DNA from: Syntrophales bacterium
GTDB lineage: Bacteria; Desulfobacterota; Syntrophia; Syntrophales; UBA8958
DNA: 64,000 nucleotides
Direction of reading: 5' to 3'
NCBI GenBank assembly: GCA_026416455.1
Contig: JAOAFE010000007.1
Coordinates: forward strand, 1 to 64,000
In this document: positions 37,406 through 46,815 of the stretch, in pieces
Layout of the letters: every line of letters begins with the position of its first letter
Numbering within the stretch: position 1 is the stretch's first letter
The notes under the pieces: generated by a model
The model's input: only the letters and a program-made list of their open reading frames with translations
What the model was told of the DNA's origin: nothing
Databases searched by the model: none
Made by a program: the position numbers and the translations under genes

Positions 37406-38500
37406 ATGCGAAGTATATTGGCCATAATAATTCTCCTCGGTGTACTCATCTTTGTTCACGAAATAGGACATTTTCTCGCGGCTAAGTATTTTCGGGTGGG
37501 AATTCTCAAGTTTTCTCTCGGCTTCGGTCGAAGGTTGGTGGGGAAGAAGATCGGAGAGACCGAATATGTCGTTTCCCTCATTCCCTTAGGAGGATACGTA
37601 AAACTGTTGGGCGAAACGGAAGAAGAACCCTTGACGGAGGATGAGAAAAAAAGGTCTTTTCTGGCCCAACCGGTATGGAAAAGGGCAATCATCGTCTTAT
37701 CAGGACCTCTCTTCAATTTTCTTCTGGCCGTTATCATTTTTGCTGGAGCTTATATGTGGGGCATACCCACCCTTACTAACGAGGTAGGCTTGGTTGCTGC
37801 GAACGGTGCGGCTCAAGAGGCGGGCTTGATGGTGGGGGACGTGATCGTAAAAATAAATGATTCGCCAGTCACAAGGTGGGACCAGATAGCCGAGCACGTG
37901 GTCAAGAGCGAGGGCCGCCCCATCAAAATGACGGTAAACAGAGGTGGAGAAAAGAGAGAATTTTCTATTACTCCCCGTTTGATGAAAGATAAGAACATTT
38001 TCGGGGAAGAGATAGAAACTTACAAAATCGGCGTGGGGCCGGCAAAAAAATTGGTTATCGAGCGTTTGGATCCCTTCTCCGCCCTTTTCCGTAGCCTCAA
38101 ACAGACATGGTTCATCACGAAGATGACCCTTGTAAGTATTGTGAAGATTTTAGAGGGCGTTCTATCTCCCCGTACCTTGGGAGGCCCCATTCTCATTGCC
38201 CAAATGGCAGGAGAACAAGCCAAGAGTGGAATACTGTCTTTTATTCTCTTTATGGCTATCCTCAGCATCAACTTAGGGGTGCTGAATCTACTTCCCATAC
38301 CTGTTCTCGACGGAGGTCACCTGGTGTTTTATTTGATCGAGGCCGTGCGTGGCAAGGAAATGAGCGTAAAATGGAGGCAAAGGGCTCAACAGATAGGCTT
38401 TATATTGTTGGTAATTCTCATGATCTATGTAATGATTATCGATATCGAGCGCCTGAATAACGAAACGGTAAACAAAATCACCGAGTTCTTCACGAAGTAA
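37406..38500 (+). CDS. rseP: Site-2 intramembrane metalloprotease RseP
   Basis: A 364-residue S2P protease. The zinc motif HEIGH lies in TM1 (about residues 17-21); LDGG in LLPIPVLDGGHLV supplies the third ligand in the C-terminal membrane half. One PDZ domain (about 115-200; AAQEAGLMVGDVIVKINDSPVTRW) is visible, where E. coli RseP has two. It likely releases an anti-sigma factor during envelope stress and may cleave leftover signal peptides. It follows dxr by 7 bases. Confidence 0.95.
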   Translation: MRSILAIIILLGVLIFVHEIGHFLAAKYFRVGILKFSLGFGRRLVGKKIGETEYVVSLIPLGGYVKLLGETEEEPLTEDEKKRSFLAQPVWKRAIIVLSGPLFNFLLAVIIFAGAYMWGIPTLTNEVGLVAANGAAQEAGLMVGDVIVKINDSPVTRWDQIAEHVVKSEGRPIKMTVNRGGEKREFSITPRLMKDKNIFGEEIETYKIGVGPAKKLVIERLDPFSALFRSLKQTWFITKMTLVSIVKILEGVLSPRTLGGPILIAQMAGEQAKSGILSFILFMAILSINLGVLNLLPIPVLDGGHLVFYLIEAVRGKEMSVKWRQRAQQIGFILLVILMIYVMIIDIERLNNETVNKITEFFTK

Positions 38501-38502
38501 CC

Positions 38503-39219
38503 ATGAAAATCCTTGCATTATCCACAGCCAGAAAAGACGCGTCTGTGGCCCTCCTTGAAGACGAGCACGTGCTTTGTGAAGTATATACCGATGATGGACG
38601 TCAACATGCGGAGACGGTGATGTTGGCTATTGATCGGGTATTGAAGGACTCCCATCTTCCATTAGAGGAATTGGACCTTTTCGCCTGTGCGACTGGTCCC
38701 GGTTCGTTTACCGGTTTGAGGGTTGGTATGGCAACGGTTAAGGGCCTAGCTTTGGTGATGGGAAGACCGATAGTCGGTATATCATCTCTTGAGGCCATCG
38801 CCTTTGCAGTCGGGGTGCAAAATATGCCTATATGCGTCCTCATGCTGGCGCGACCCGGTTTTGTTTATGGCGGGCTCTACTGTCTATCCTCCGAAGGGGA
38901 AACGATTGCGCTCGATCGTGAGAAGTTTTGTTCACTTGAGCAAATTTTTGACCCTCTTCCCAAAGGAAACATCCTGTTTGTCGGAGACGGGGCTACTTTT
39001 TATCGTCAAAAAATAGAGGAAAGGTTAAACGGGCAGGCTATAATAAGTGGAACTATGGGTGTGCAGGCGAAGGCGGTAGGTATTTTGGGTTACCGAAAAT
39101 TCAAAAAAGGGAAGGCACAGGACCCTCTATTTATCATCCCTCACTATATTCAGGCCTCCAGTGCGGAGACTAAAGTTGACAAAGAATGCCGGTTTGAGTT
39201 ACGCAAGAAGTATGGATGA
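38503..39219 (+). CDS. tsaB: tRNA threonylcarbamoyladenosine biosynthesis protein TsaB
   Basis: A 238-residue ASKHA-fold protein that scaffolds TsaD in t6A37 synthesis. MKILALSTARKDASVAL, HAETVMLAIDRVL and CATGPGSFTGLRVGMATVKGLAL match the family. The N-terminal half is well conserved and the C-terminal half divergent, as usual. It begins 2 bases after rseP; the last 8 bases overlap psd. Confidence 0.92.
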   Translation: MKILALSTARKDASVALLEDEHVLCEVYTDDGRQHAETVMLAIDRVLKDSHLPLEELDLFACATGPGSFTGLRVGMATVKGLALVMGRPIVGISSLEAIAFAVGVQNMPICVLMLARPGFVYGGLYCLSSEGETIALDREKFCSLEQIFDPLPKGNILFVGDGATFYRQKIEERLNGQAIISGTMGVQAKAVGILGYRKFKKGKAQDPLFIIPHYIQASSAETKVDKECRFELRKKYG

Positions 39220-39886
39220 CTTAAGAGGTCGAAAAAGGCATAAGGAAAAACACGATGAGCCTATCGTGAAAGAGGGCATGCCTATTATCTTGTTTCTTTT
39301 TGCCTGTGCTATCGTTTCCATTTTTTTGGGCTGGATGGTCCTCGCTTTCGTGATGATATTCCTCGGTGCGTTTACAATGTGGTTTTTCCGAAACCCCCAG
39401 CGGATAGTCACGGGGGGTGATGAGATAGTTAGTTCGCCCGCGGACGGAACCGTAATAGGCATCGAAAAGGGGGTGACCCACGAGCTTCTAGGTACCTCTG
39501 CCACAAAAATCAGCATTTTTATGAATTTGTTCAATGTCCACGTTAATCGAGTGCCCTGCGATGGGCAAGTGGAAGTGGTAAGATACTATCCCGGTAAGTT
39601 TTTCTCAGCCCATTTGGATAAGGCGTCCCATGATAATGAGAGAAATGCCGTACTGATCAAACGACGGGATGGGAAAAAAGTACTCACGGTACAGATTGCC
39701 GGTTTAATTGCTCGTCGGATAGCCTGTTGGGTTGAGGAGGGGATGGAGGTGAGTCGCGGTGAGCGACTCGGACTTATCAGATTCGGTTCGCGTCTGGAGG
39801 TCTATCTGCCTCCGGAAGCGGTTATTGCCGTAAAAAGAGGGGACAAAGTCAAAGCGGGGGAAACATCCCTGGGGGAGCTATTATGA
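39212..39886 (+). CDS. psd: Phosphatidylserine decarboxylase proenzyme
   Basis: A 224-residue short-type decarboxylase that makes phosphatidylethanolamine. Two hydrophobic helices lie near the N-terminus (about 23-62). SPADGTV, NLFNVHVNRVPCDG and the cleavage site in RFGSRLEVYLP, where Ser becomes the pyruvoyl group, are all present. ATG 39212 is chosen because it begins just before the tsaB stop; the upstream frame to 39161 lies inside tsaB. ATGA overlap with pssA. Confidence 0.93.
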   Translation: MDDLRGRKRHKEKHDEPIVKEGMPIILFLFACAIVSIFLGWMVLAFVMIFLGAFTMWFFRNPQRIVTGGDEIVSSPADGTVIGIEKGVTHELLGTSATKISIFMNLFNVHVNRVPCDGQVEVVRYYPGKFFSAHLDKASHDNERNAVLIKRRDGKKVLTVQIAGLIARRIACWVEEGMEVSRGERLGLIRFGSRLEVYLPPEAVIAVKRGDKVKAGETSLGELL

Positions 39887-40665
39887 AAAAAGAACGGAGA
39901 TTTTATAGAGACAGGATGAAAAAGGGTATCTTCATTTTACCCAATCTTATTACGACCATCGGCTTATTCGCCGGTTTTTCTGCCATCGTGTCGGCGATGA
40001 ACGGTCGATATGAGATGGCTGCCATCCTCGTTTTCGTCGCCGCGGGCTTAGATGCCGTCGATGGACGGATTGCCAGACTAACGAAAACGACGAGTAAGTT
40101 CGGTGCCGAATACGATTCTCTCTCCGATTTAGTTGCTTTTGGTGTGGCACCAGCCATACTGATGTACATGTGGTCTCTTTCTTCATATGGCAAGTGGGGA
40201 TGGTTGGTGGCCTTCCTTTATGTTGTCTGTGGCGCCTTGAGACTTGCTAGATTTAACGTACAGATCGGTCTCATTGAGAGCCGCGTATTTAATGGGTTGC
40301 CCATCCCCGGTGCGGCCTGCGTCCTAGCCGCTACGGTGTTACTCTATTATAAACTGGGCGGAGAAGGTCGTTTTGAGAGTCTTTCCGTTCTCGCCGGTAT
40401 GTTTGTCCTATCTCTCCTGATGGTGAGTAGCATCAAATATTACAGTTTCAAGGATTTAAACTGGCTAGCTCGAAAACCCTTTACCTCCTTGCTGGTCATT
40501 ATATTGGTCATGATCGTTATAGCGGCGGAACCGCAGATCATGGTGTTTACTTTCGTCGTAGGTTATAGCTTATCCGGCCCTGTTTGGTATCTGTACCGTT
40601 TGTCAAGACGGGGTGTGTGTTGGATGGCAGGAAAGGAGCAGGAGAAGATAGAGTCGGTGAAGTAA
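39883..40665 (+). CDS. pssA: CDP-diacylglycerol-serine O-phosphatidyltransferase
   Basis: A 260-residue membrane enzyme of the CDP-alcohol phosphotransferase family. The active-site motif DGRIARLTKTTSKFGAEYDSLSD (DGxxAR...GxxxDxxxD) lies in about 60-82 and about six further helices follow. It makes phosphatidylserine, the substrate of psd. The two genes overlap by ATGA. Confidence 0.94.
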   Translation: MKKERRFYRDRMKKGIFILPNLITTIGLFAGFSAIVSAMNGRYEMAAILVFVAAGLDAVDGRIARLTKTTSKFGAEYDSLSDLVAFGVAPAILMYMWSLSSYGKWGWLVAFLYVVCGALRLARFNVQIGLIESRVFNGLPIPGAACVLAATVLLYYKLGGEGRFESLSVLAGMFVLSLLMVSSIKYYSFKDLNWLARKPFTSLLVIILVMIVIAAEPQIMVFTFVVGYSLSGPVWYLYRLSRRGVCWMAGKEQEKIESVK

Positions 40666-40714
40666 GTCGGCTTTTGACCGAATGGGCAATAATTTCTGGG
40701 AGAGGAAAAGAGAA

Positions 40715-41734
40715 ATGTCTAAGCTGTACAATGTTGCCGTGGTTGGAGCCACGGGAGCGGTAGGGAACGAAATGGTGAAGATTTTGGAAGAGAGGGAGTT
40801 TCCGGTAAGAAACTTGAAACTTCTCGCTTCAGAAAGATCCCTGGGGAAATATATCGAATTCAAAGGGGAAAACATTCCCGTTGAAGTGTTAAGCGAGAAT
40901 TCGTTTAAGGGTGTGGAGATCGGCTTATTTTCGGCTGGAGGGTCGGTGAGTCAGAAATACGCACCAATTGCTGCTTCCGATGGTTGCGTGGTGATAGACA
41001 ATACCAGTGCGTTTAGAATGGAACCGGATATCCCTTTGGTTGTGCCGGAGGTAAATCCGGAAGAGATAGCTCACTATAAAAATCGGGGCATCATCGCCAA
41101 TCCCAATTGCTCAACGATTCAGATGGTCGTTGTCCTAAAACCCATATACGATGCCGTTGGAATAGTGCGGGTAGTCGTATCCACCTATCAAGCTGTCTCT
41201 GGCACGGGCAAAAAGGCGATCGAAGAGCTGGCCGAGCAGACCAGAGCACTTCTTACGTTCGGTGAGATAAAACCCAAGGTCTATCCCCATCAAATTGCCT
41301 TTAACTGCCTTCCCCATATAGATGTCTTCTTGGAAAATGGATATACGCGGGAAGAAATGAAGATGGTAAACGAAACCAAGAAAATTATGAAGGATCCGAA
41401 TATTGCCGTCTCTGCGACGACCGTGAGGGTCCCCGTTTTTTATGGACATTCGGAATCAGTTAACGTAGAGACGAAGAAAAAAATTACAGCCGCTGAAGTT
41501 CGAGCCTTACTGGAGAAGGCACCGGGGGTATGTGTGGTTGATAACCCTGCGCAAAATGAGTATCCTTTAGCCATCTATGCGGCGGGTCGGGATGAAACGT
41601 TTGTAGGCAGAATTAGAGAGGATCTCTCCATCGAGCGGGGGATTAACATGTGGATCGTTGCCGACAATGTCAGGAAAGGCGCGGCCCTTAACGCAGTTCA
41701 AATTGCCGAAATTTTGATCCAAAAATATCTTTAA
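40715..41734 (+). CDS. asd: Aspartate-semialdehyde dehydrogenase
   Basis: A 339-residue NADPH-dependent enzyme at the branch to lysine, diaminopimelate, threonine and methionine. VVGATGAVGNEMVKIL is the dinucleotide loop; the catalytic Cys is in ANPNCSTIQMV; GTGKKAIEEL and VPVFYGHSESVNVE follow. GGGAGAGG precedes ATG 40715; an upstream in-frame ATG at 40682 lies too close to the pssA end and lacks a ribosome site. Confidence 0.96.
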   Translation: MSKLYNVAVVGATGAVGNEMVKILEEREFPVRNLKLLASERSLGKYIEFKGENIPVEVLSENSFKGVEIGLFSAGGSVSQKYAPIAASDGCVVIDNTSAFRMEPDIPLVVPEVNPEEIAHYKNRGIIANPNCSTIQMVVVLKPIYDAVGIVRVVVSTYQAVSGTGKKAIEELAEQTRALLTFGEIKPKVYPHQIAFNCLPHIDVFLENGYTREEMKMVNETKKIMKDPNIAVSATTVRVPVFYGHSESVNVETKKKITAAEVRALLEKAPGVCVVDNPAQNEYPLAIYAAGRDETFVGRIREDLSIERGINMWIVADNVRKGAALNAVQIAEILIQKYL

Positions 41735-41748
41735 CGGTAGGCCTGAGG

Positions 41749-42315
41749 GTGAGAATTATCGGAGGAGTGGCGAGGGGAATAAAGATACCTTCGACGCGGA
41801 AAGGTCGGGTAAGGCCAACGCCCGCGGTGGTCAGAGAGGCCCTGTTTAATATTTTGGCTTCGGTTGAAGGTTTATCGTGGCTGGATTTGTATGCGGGGAC
41901 GGGAAGTGTAGGGTTGGAAGCATTGAGTCGGGGGGCACGCCGTGTGGTTTTTGTAGAAAGAAACGTAACCTTAGCCAAACAGGTTTCCCGTTCCGTGAGT
42001 GAAATGGGGTGCGAAGAAAAAGCCAAGATCATAGAAGATGAAGTAAAAACGGCACTCCGAAGGCTGGCCCGTAGGGGTGAAGTGTTCGATATCGTATTTG
42101 CCGACCCTCCTTACGATGAGGGAATGATAGAGAAAACTATAGACATAATGAGGCAAACAGCTATTCTGTCTGTAGGCGGATTGTTGATCCTTCAGCATTC
42201 TAGGCGTGAAGATGTTAAGTCTGCAAATTTAGACCCATCTTGGCAGGTGGTTGATGTTAGGCATTATGGAGATACAACCTTAACCATGATTCAATATCGA
42301 CCAAAGGAGTGTTAA
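41749..42315 (+). CDS. rsmD: 16S rRNA (guanine-N2)-methyltransferase RsmD
   Basis: A 188-residue methyltransferase for G966 of 16S rRNA. MRIIGGVARG, RPTPAVVREALFNIL, WLDLYAGTGSVGLEALSRGA and the catalytic VFADPPY are diagnostic. The start is GTG 41749. It directly precedes coaD, as in many bacteria. Confidence 0.94.
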   Translation: MRIIGGVARGIKIPSTRKGRVRPTPAVVREALFNILASVEGLSWLDLYAGTGSVGLEALSRGARRVVFVERNVTLAKQVSRSVSEMGCEEKAKIIEDEVKTALRRLARRGEVFDIVFADPPYDEGMIEKTIDIMRQTAILSVGGLLILQHSRREDVKSANLDPSWQVVDVRHYGDTTLTMIQYRPKEC

Positions 42316-42321
42316 AAAACG

Positions 42322-42825
42322 ATGAAGAAAGTAGCTATTTATCCGGGTTCTTTTGATCCCATCACTTACGGTCACATGGACATCATAACGCGCGCACTAA
42401 ACATGTTCGACGAACTCATTGTTCTTGTTGCCTACAATCCTAACAAACACTATCTCTTTTCAGTAGAAGAACGGGTGGAAATGATTTACGAAGTGGTGGG
42501 CAAAAACAACGGACAGTTGAGGATCGATTCCTACAGCGGTCTTTTGGTAGATTATGCGAAAAAGGTGGGTGCTAATGTAATTCTCCGTGGACTCAGAGCC
42601 GTATCAGATTTTGAATACGAGTTCCAAATGGCCTTAATGAATAGGCGAATGAACAAGGATGTGGAAACTGTTTTTCTTATGACGGGCTATCAATGGTTTT
42701 ATACGAGCTCGAATTTAATCAAGCAGGCGGCGTGTATGGGCGGGTCGGTGAAGGGATTGGTACCCGATATCGTAAATAAAAAATTAATGGAGAAATTTGG
42801 GAGGCCGAAAGGAAGGGTTAAATGA
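42322..42825 (+). CDS. coaD: Phosphopantetheine adenylyltransferase
   Basis: A 167-residue enzyme of coenzyme A synthesis. YPGSFDPITYGHMDII has the TxGH-type nucleotidyl motif; VILRGLRAVSDFEYEFQMA and SSNLIKQAACMGGSVKGLVP complete the site. Six bases follow rsmD; ATGA overlap with the aminotransferase gene. Confidence 0.96.
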   Translation: MKKVAIYPGSFDPITYGHMDIITRALNMFDELIVLVAYNPNKHYLFSVEERVEMIYEVVGKNNGQLRIDSYSGLLVDYAKKVGANVILRGLRAVSDFEYEFQMALMNRRMNKDVETVFLMTGYQWFYTSSNLIKQAACMGGSVKGLVPDIVNKKLMEKFGRPKGRVK

Positions 42826-44006
42826 AGCTGTCGAAGAGAATCCAAGAGATTAAACCATCTCCTACGCTTGCCATAACTATGAAAGCCAATGCTATGAAGG
42901 CGGCAGGTCATGATGTCATTGGCTTTGGAGCGGGAGAGCCAGATTTCGATACCCCTCGTTACATAAAAGAGGCGGCGGTCAAGGCGATCGAAGAGGGTTT
43001 TACCAAGTATACGCCCGTGGCGGGAATTGATGAGTTGAAAGATGCCATAATCGATAAGCTAGCCCGTGATCAAGGTATAAAATATAACCGTTCAGAAATA
43101 TGCGTCTCCTGTGGGGCTAAACACACCTTATATAATCTTGCCCAAGTGTTGTTCGAAGAGGGGGATGAAGTGATAATCCCATCCCCCTATTGGGTTTCGT
43201 ACATTGATATAGTAAAACTAGCCGGAGCCACGCCGGTGGTGGTGCCGACGAAAGAGGAAGAAGGATTTCGCCTCTCTCCGTCTAGTCTTCTCGCCGCGAT
43301 AAGCGAAAGAACAAAAGGAATTATTATAAACAGTCCTTCCAATCCTACTGGAAGTGTATACTCGAGGGAGGAACTAAAGGGGCTCGCCGAAATATTGGTA
43401 AAGAGTGATCTCGTAGTGATATCTGACGATATCTACGAGAAAATCTTATACGACGGCCTCAAGTTTTCGTCCATAGCCCAAGTACATCCGGCTATGAAGG
43501 AAAAAACCGTAATCGTGAATGGTGTGTCCAAAGCCTATGCCATGACCGGATGGAGGATAGGATATGCGGCAGGGCCTGAATGGATAATTCAGGCGGTAAC
43601 AAAACTTCAGAGCCAGAACACCTCGAACCCCACTTCTATTGCCCAAAAGGCAGCTGTTGCTGCCCTCCAGGGGGATCAGGGGGAAGTCGAGAAAATGGTG
43701 CAGGAATTTGAAAGAAGAAGGAATTATATATGTGAAGCTTTGAATTCCGTGCCAGGATTTAGATGTCCAAAACCCCAGGGGGCTTTCTACGTTTTTCCCA
43801 ATGTGGAAGGAGTTTTCGGCTGGGCACCCAAAGGACGGGTTATTAATAATTCGTCTGATCTGGCTGGCTATCTCCTAGACGAGGTGGGAGTCGCAGTAGT
43901 ACCCGGTGCGGACTTTGGTGACGATAGGTATTTGAGATTTTCTTATGCCACGTCCATTGACCTCATCGAAAAAGGGGTGGCCCGCATCAAACAGGCCCTC
44001 TCTTGA
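42822..44006 (+). CDS. Aspartate aminotransferase-like PLP enzyme (class Ib)
   Basis: A 394-residue fold-type I aminotransferase, close to AspC/AspB of class I-beta. GAGEPDFDTPRYIKEAA, INSPSNPTGSVYSREEL, SDDIYEKILYDG and the Lys in VNGVSKAYAMTGWRIGYAAGP are present. Aspartate is the likely substrate, consistent with asd nearby; prephenate or alanine activity is possible in this class. It overlaps coaD by ATGA. Confidence 0.9.
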   Translation: MKLSKRIQEIKPSPTLAITMKANAMKAAGHDVIGFGAGEPDFDTPRYIKEAAVKAIEEGFTKYTPVAGIDELKDAIIDKLARDQGIKYNRSEICVSCGAKHTLYNLAQVLFEEGDEVIIPSPYWVSYIDIVKLAGATPVVVPTKEEEGFRLSPSSLLAAISERTKGIIINSPSNPTGSVYSREELKGLAEILVKSDLVVISDDIYEKILYDGLKFSSIAQVHPAMKEKTVIVNGVSKAYAMTGWRIGYAAGPEWIIQAVTKLQSQNTSNPTSIAQKAAVAALQGDQGEVEKMVQEFERRRNYICEALNSVPGFRCPKPQGAFYVFPNVEGVFGWAPKGRVINNSSDLAGYLLDEVGVAVVPGADFGDDRYLRFSYATSIDLIEKGVARIKQALS

Positions 44007-44022
44007 AGAAGGCAGCTGTAAG

Positions 44023-45105
44023 ATGGACGAAGTAGGATGTCGCCGAAAGACACGGAGGATCCATCTTGGTTCCGTACCGATCGGTGATGGGGCTCCCGTT
44101 GTCGTCCAATCCATGACTAACACTGAAACAAGGGATGTAGAAAAAACGGTAAACCAAATAAGAAGGTTGGCTCGGATTGGTTGTGAGGTCGTGCGTGTAG
44201 CGGTGAAGGATAAAGAGGCGGCGCATGTGCTCTCCCGTATACGAGAAAAAATTTCCCTACCTCTCGTTGCAGACATACATTTTGATTATCGTCTTGCCCT
44301 TATGGCCATAGAACAAGGCGTAGAGGGGATTCGCATAAATCCGGGAAATATGTCGGGCTCCCGTATCCGGGAGGTAGTTCGGGCGGCACAGGAGAGGGGT
44401 ACGGTCATTCGAGTTGGTGTGAATGCCGGTTCGCTCGAGAAGTCCATATGGGTTCGCTATGGTGGACCCTGCGCCCGAGCGTTGGTGGAAAGTGCCCTAA
44501 GCCATGTAAAGAGAATTGAGGATATGGGATGGACGCAGTTGAAAATTTCTGTGAAATCTTCACACGTGCCTACTATGATCGAGGCTTATCGGATGCTGGC
44601 CGATGCTACCGATTGCCCACTCCATCTGGGCGTAACGGAGGCAGGTACCCTGCTTAATGCCACCGTTAAATCGGCCGTCGGCATGGGGATACTGCTCCAT
44701 GAGGGTATCGGTGATACGATTCGAGTGTCAATCACAGGCGATCCCACTCAGGAAATACCTGTTGCCTTTGGAATTCTCCGTACCCTTGGCCTTCGCCTGG
44801 TAGGGCCGGAGATCGTTGCGTGCCCTACCTGTGGCCGGTGCGAAATCGATGTGGCAGGTTTAGCAAGGAAAGTAGAGAAAAGGCTTTTAGACTTTAAGAC
44901 GCACCTTAAGATAGCCATTATGGGATGTGTGGTCAACGGACCGGGTGAAGCGAAGGAAGCGGATATCGGTATTGCCGGAGGCAAGGGAAGGGGCCTTCTT
45001 TTTAAGCGCGGGAAAGTGATTGGGAAATTGAAAGAGGAGGAGATGCTCGAGCGTTTGATTCGGGAGGTGTACGCCATGGAGAAAGAAAGGGAGGAGAAAA
45101 AATGA
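44023..45105 (+). CDS. ispG: 4-hydroxy-3-methylbut-2-enyl diphosphate synthase (IspG)
   Basis: A 360-residue Fe-S enzyme, penultimate step of the MEP pathway. An N-terminal barrel (PVVVQSMTNTETRDVE, LVADIHFDYRLAL, GIRINPGNM) is followed by a cluster domain with Cys in CPTCGRC and MGCVVNGPGEA. ATG 44023 gives the normal N-terminus; an in-frame extension upstream lies inside the aminotransferase gene. ATGA overlap with proS. Confidence 0.96.
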   Translation: MDEVGCRRKTRRIHLGSVPIGDGAPVVVQSMTNTETRDVEKTVNQIRRLARIGCEVVRVAVKDKEAAHVLSRIREKISLPLVADIHFDYRLALMAIEQGVEGIRINPGNMSGSRIREVVRAAQERGTVIRVGVNAGSLEKSIWVRYGGPCARALVESALSHVKRIEDMGWTQLKISVKSSHVPTMIEAYRMLADATDCPLHLGVTEAGTLLNATVKSAVGMGILLHEGIGDTIRVSITGDPTQEIPVAFGILRTLGLRLVGPEIVACPTCGRCEIDVAGLARKVEKRLLDFKTHLKIAIMGCVVNGPGEAKEADIGIAGGKGRGLLFKRGKVIGKLKEEEMLERLIREVYAMEKEREEKK

Positions 45106-46808
45106 GATACTCGCAGATGTTTATCCCCACGGTGAGAGAAATCCCCGCCGATGCAGAAACGGTAAGTCATCAGCTTATGATCAGGGCCGGTCTTATCAGA
45201 AAGTTGGCCAGCGGCATCTACACCTATCTACCTTTGGGCCTCCGGGTCATCAAAAAGGTCGAGCAAATTATCCGAGAGGAGATGAATCGCGCGGGCGCGC
45301 AAGAGTTAGTCATGCCCGTGGTTCAACCGGCGGAGCTGTGGAAAGAATCGGGTCGATGGGAACATTATGGAAAGGAGCTTTTGCGTTTCCGAGACCGCAA
45401 AGATAGTGAATACTGCCTTGCTCCAACCCATGAAGAAGTTATTACCGACCTGGTGAGAAATGAGGTCAAGTCTTACCGACAACTACCTTTGAATCTGTAC
45501 CAAATTCAAACAAAATTTCGGGATGAGATGCGTCCCCGTTTTGGGGTTATCCGATGTCGGGAATTTGTGATGAAAGATGCATACAGCTTCGATATAGACG
45601 AAGAAGGGGCTGAATTGAGCTATCGTAAAATGTTCGATGCGTACCAAAGAATTTTTACCCGTTGTGGTCTTAGGTTCAGGGCGGTAGAGGCCGATACGGG
45701 AAGTATCGGAGGAAGTTTCTCCCATGAGTTTCTTGTCATGGCCGAAACAGGTGAAGACGAGATGGTTTACTGTGACCGGTGCGGATATGCAGCTAATATG
45801 GAGAAGGCCGAAACGATAAGACCGGAAGAGGCAAAAGAATCTAAAGAGCTAAAGCCCTTGGAAGAGGTCTTTACGCCCAATGTAAAGACGATAGAAGAAG
45901 TCTGTCAATTCCTCCAGGTCAGTCCTCAAGACGTGGTTAAAACTTTAGTTTATATGGCCGACGGAAGACCGGTTGCCGTCCTCATCCGTGGTGATGAGGA
46001 AGTAAACGAAATAAAGGTAAAAAATCTCTTGGGTTGCGACACGTTGGAGATGGCCACCGATGAAGAAATTATCAAATACGCAGGCTCTCATCGAGGTTTT
46101 GTGGGACCTATCGGTTTAAAATGCAGGATGATGGCGGATTTCTCACTCTGGGGACGCACCAATTTGGTGGTGGGGGCCAATCGTGAGGATTATCACATTA
46201 AGAATGCCAATTATCCCAGAGATTTTGATCTCAAAGAGTTTCACGATTTACGTTTCATCCATGAGGGAGATCCCTGTCCACGTTGCGGGGCGCAGATAAA
46301 CTTCGCCCGAGGGATAGAAGTGGGACATGTGTTTAAACTGGGAACCAAATATAGTCGGGCGATGAGAGCCGTCTACCTTGATCGGAATGGGCAAGAAAAG
46401 TACATGATCATGGGTTGTTACGGCATCGGCGTTGGTCGGGTAGTAGCCGCCTGTATAGAACAGCATCATGATGATGGGGGCATCATTTGGCCCATATCTC
46501 TCGCTCCTTTCCATGTTATTATTACGCCAGTTAACGTGAGGGAAAGGGCACTAAACGAGGCAGCTGAAAAGATTTACCAATCGTGTATTGATCTGGGTCT
46601 TGAAGCCCTACTGGACGATAGAGACGAACGGGCGGGGGTGAAGTTTAACGATGCCGACCTAATTGGTATTCCCTTTCGCATTACCGTGGGTCCCAAAAAA
46701 GTAGCCGAGGGCAAGGTAGAAATTAAGCATCGTCTAGATGGCAGGGTAGATGTTGTGCCAATAGAAGCGGCGGCCTCTTATTGTCAAAAAGCGGTTTTCG
46801 CCGTATGA
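45102..46808 (+). CDS. proS: Prolyl-tRNA synthetase (bacterial type)
   Basis: A 568-residue class II synthetase. Motif 2 is in FRDEMRPRFGVIRCREFVMKDAYSF and motif 3 in GCYGIGVGRVVAA. The YbaK-like editing insertion sits between about 235 and 385 (VVKTLVYMADGRPVAVLIRGDEEVNE). A C-terminal anticodon-binding domain follows. Bacterial-type, full length. A matching tRNA-Pro(TGG) lies at 51029-51105. Confidence 0.97.
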   Translation: MRYSQMFIPTVREIPADAETVSHQLMIRAGLIRKLASGIYTYLPLGLRVIKKVEQIIREEMNRAGAQELVMPVVQPAELWKESGRWEHYGKELLRFRDRKDSEYCLAPTHEEVITDLVRNEVKSYRQLPLNLYQIQTKFRDEMRPRFGVIRCREFVMKDAYSFDIDEEGAELSYRKMFDAYQRIFTRCGLRFRAVEADTGSIGGSFSHEFLVMAETGEDEMVYCDRCGYAANMEKAETIRPEEAKESKELKPLEEVFTPNVKTIEEVCQFLQVSPQDVVKTLVYMADGRPVAVLIRGDEEVNEIKVKNLLGCDTLEMATDEEIIKYAGSHRGFVGPIGLKCRMMADFSLWGRTNLVVGANREDYHIKNANYPRDFDLKEFHDLRFIHEGDPCPRCGAQINFARGIEVGHVFKLGTKYSRAMRAVYLDRNGQEKYMIMGCYGIGVGRVVAACIEQHHDDGGIIWPISLAPFHVIITPVNVRERALNEAAEKIYQSCIDLGLEALLDDRDERAGVKFNDADLIGIPFRITVGPKKVAEGKVEIKHRLDGRVDVVPIEAAASYCQKAVFAV

Positions 46809-46815
46809 TAAATCC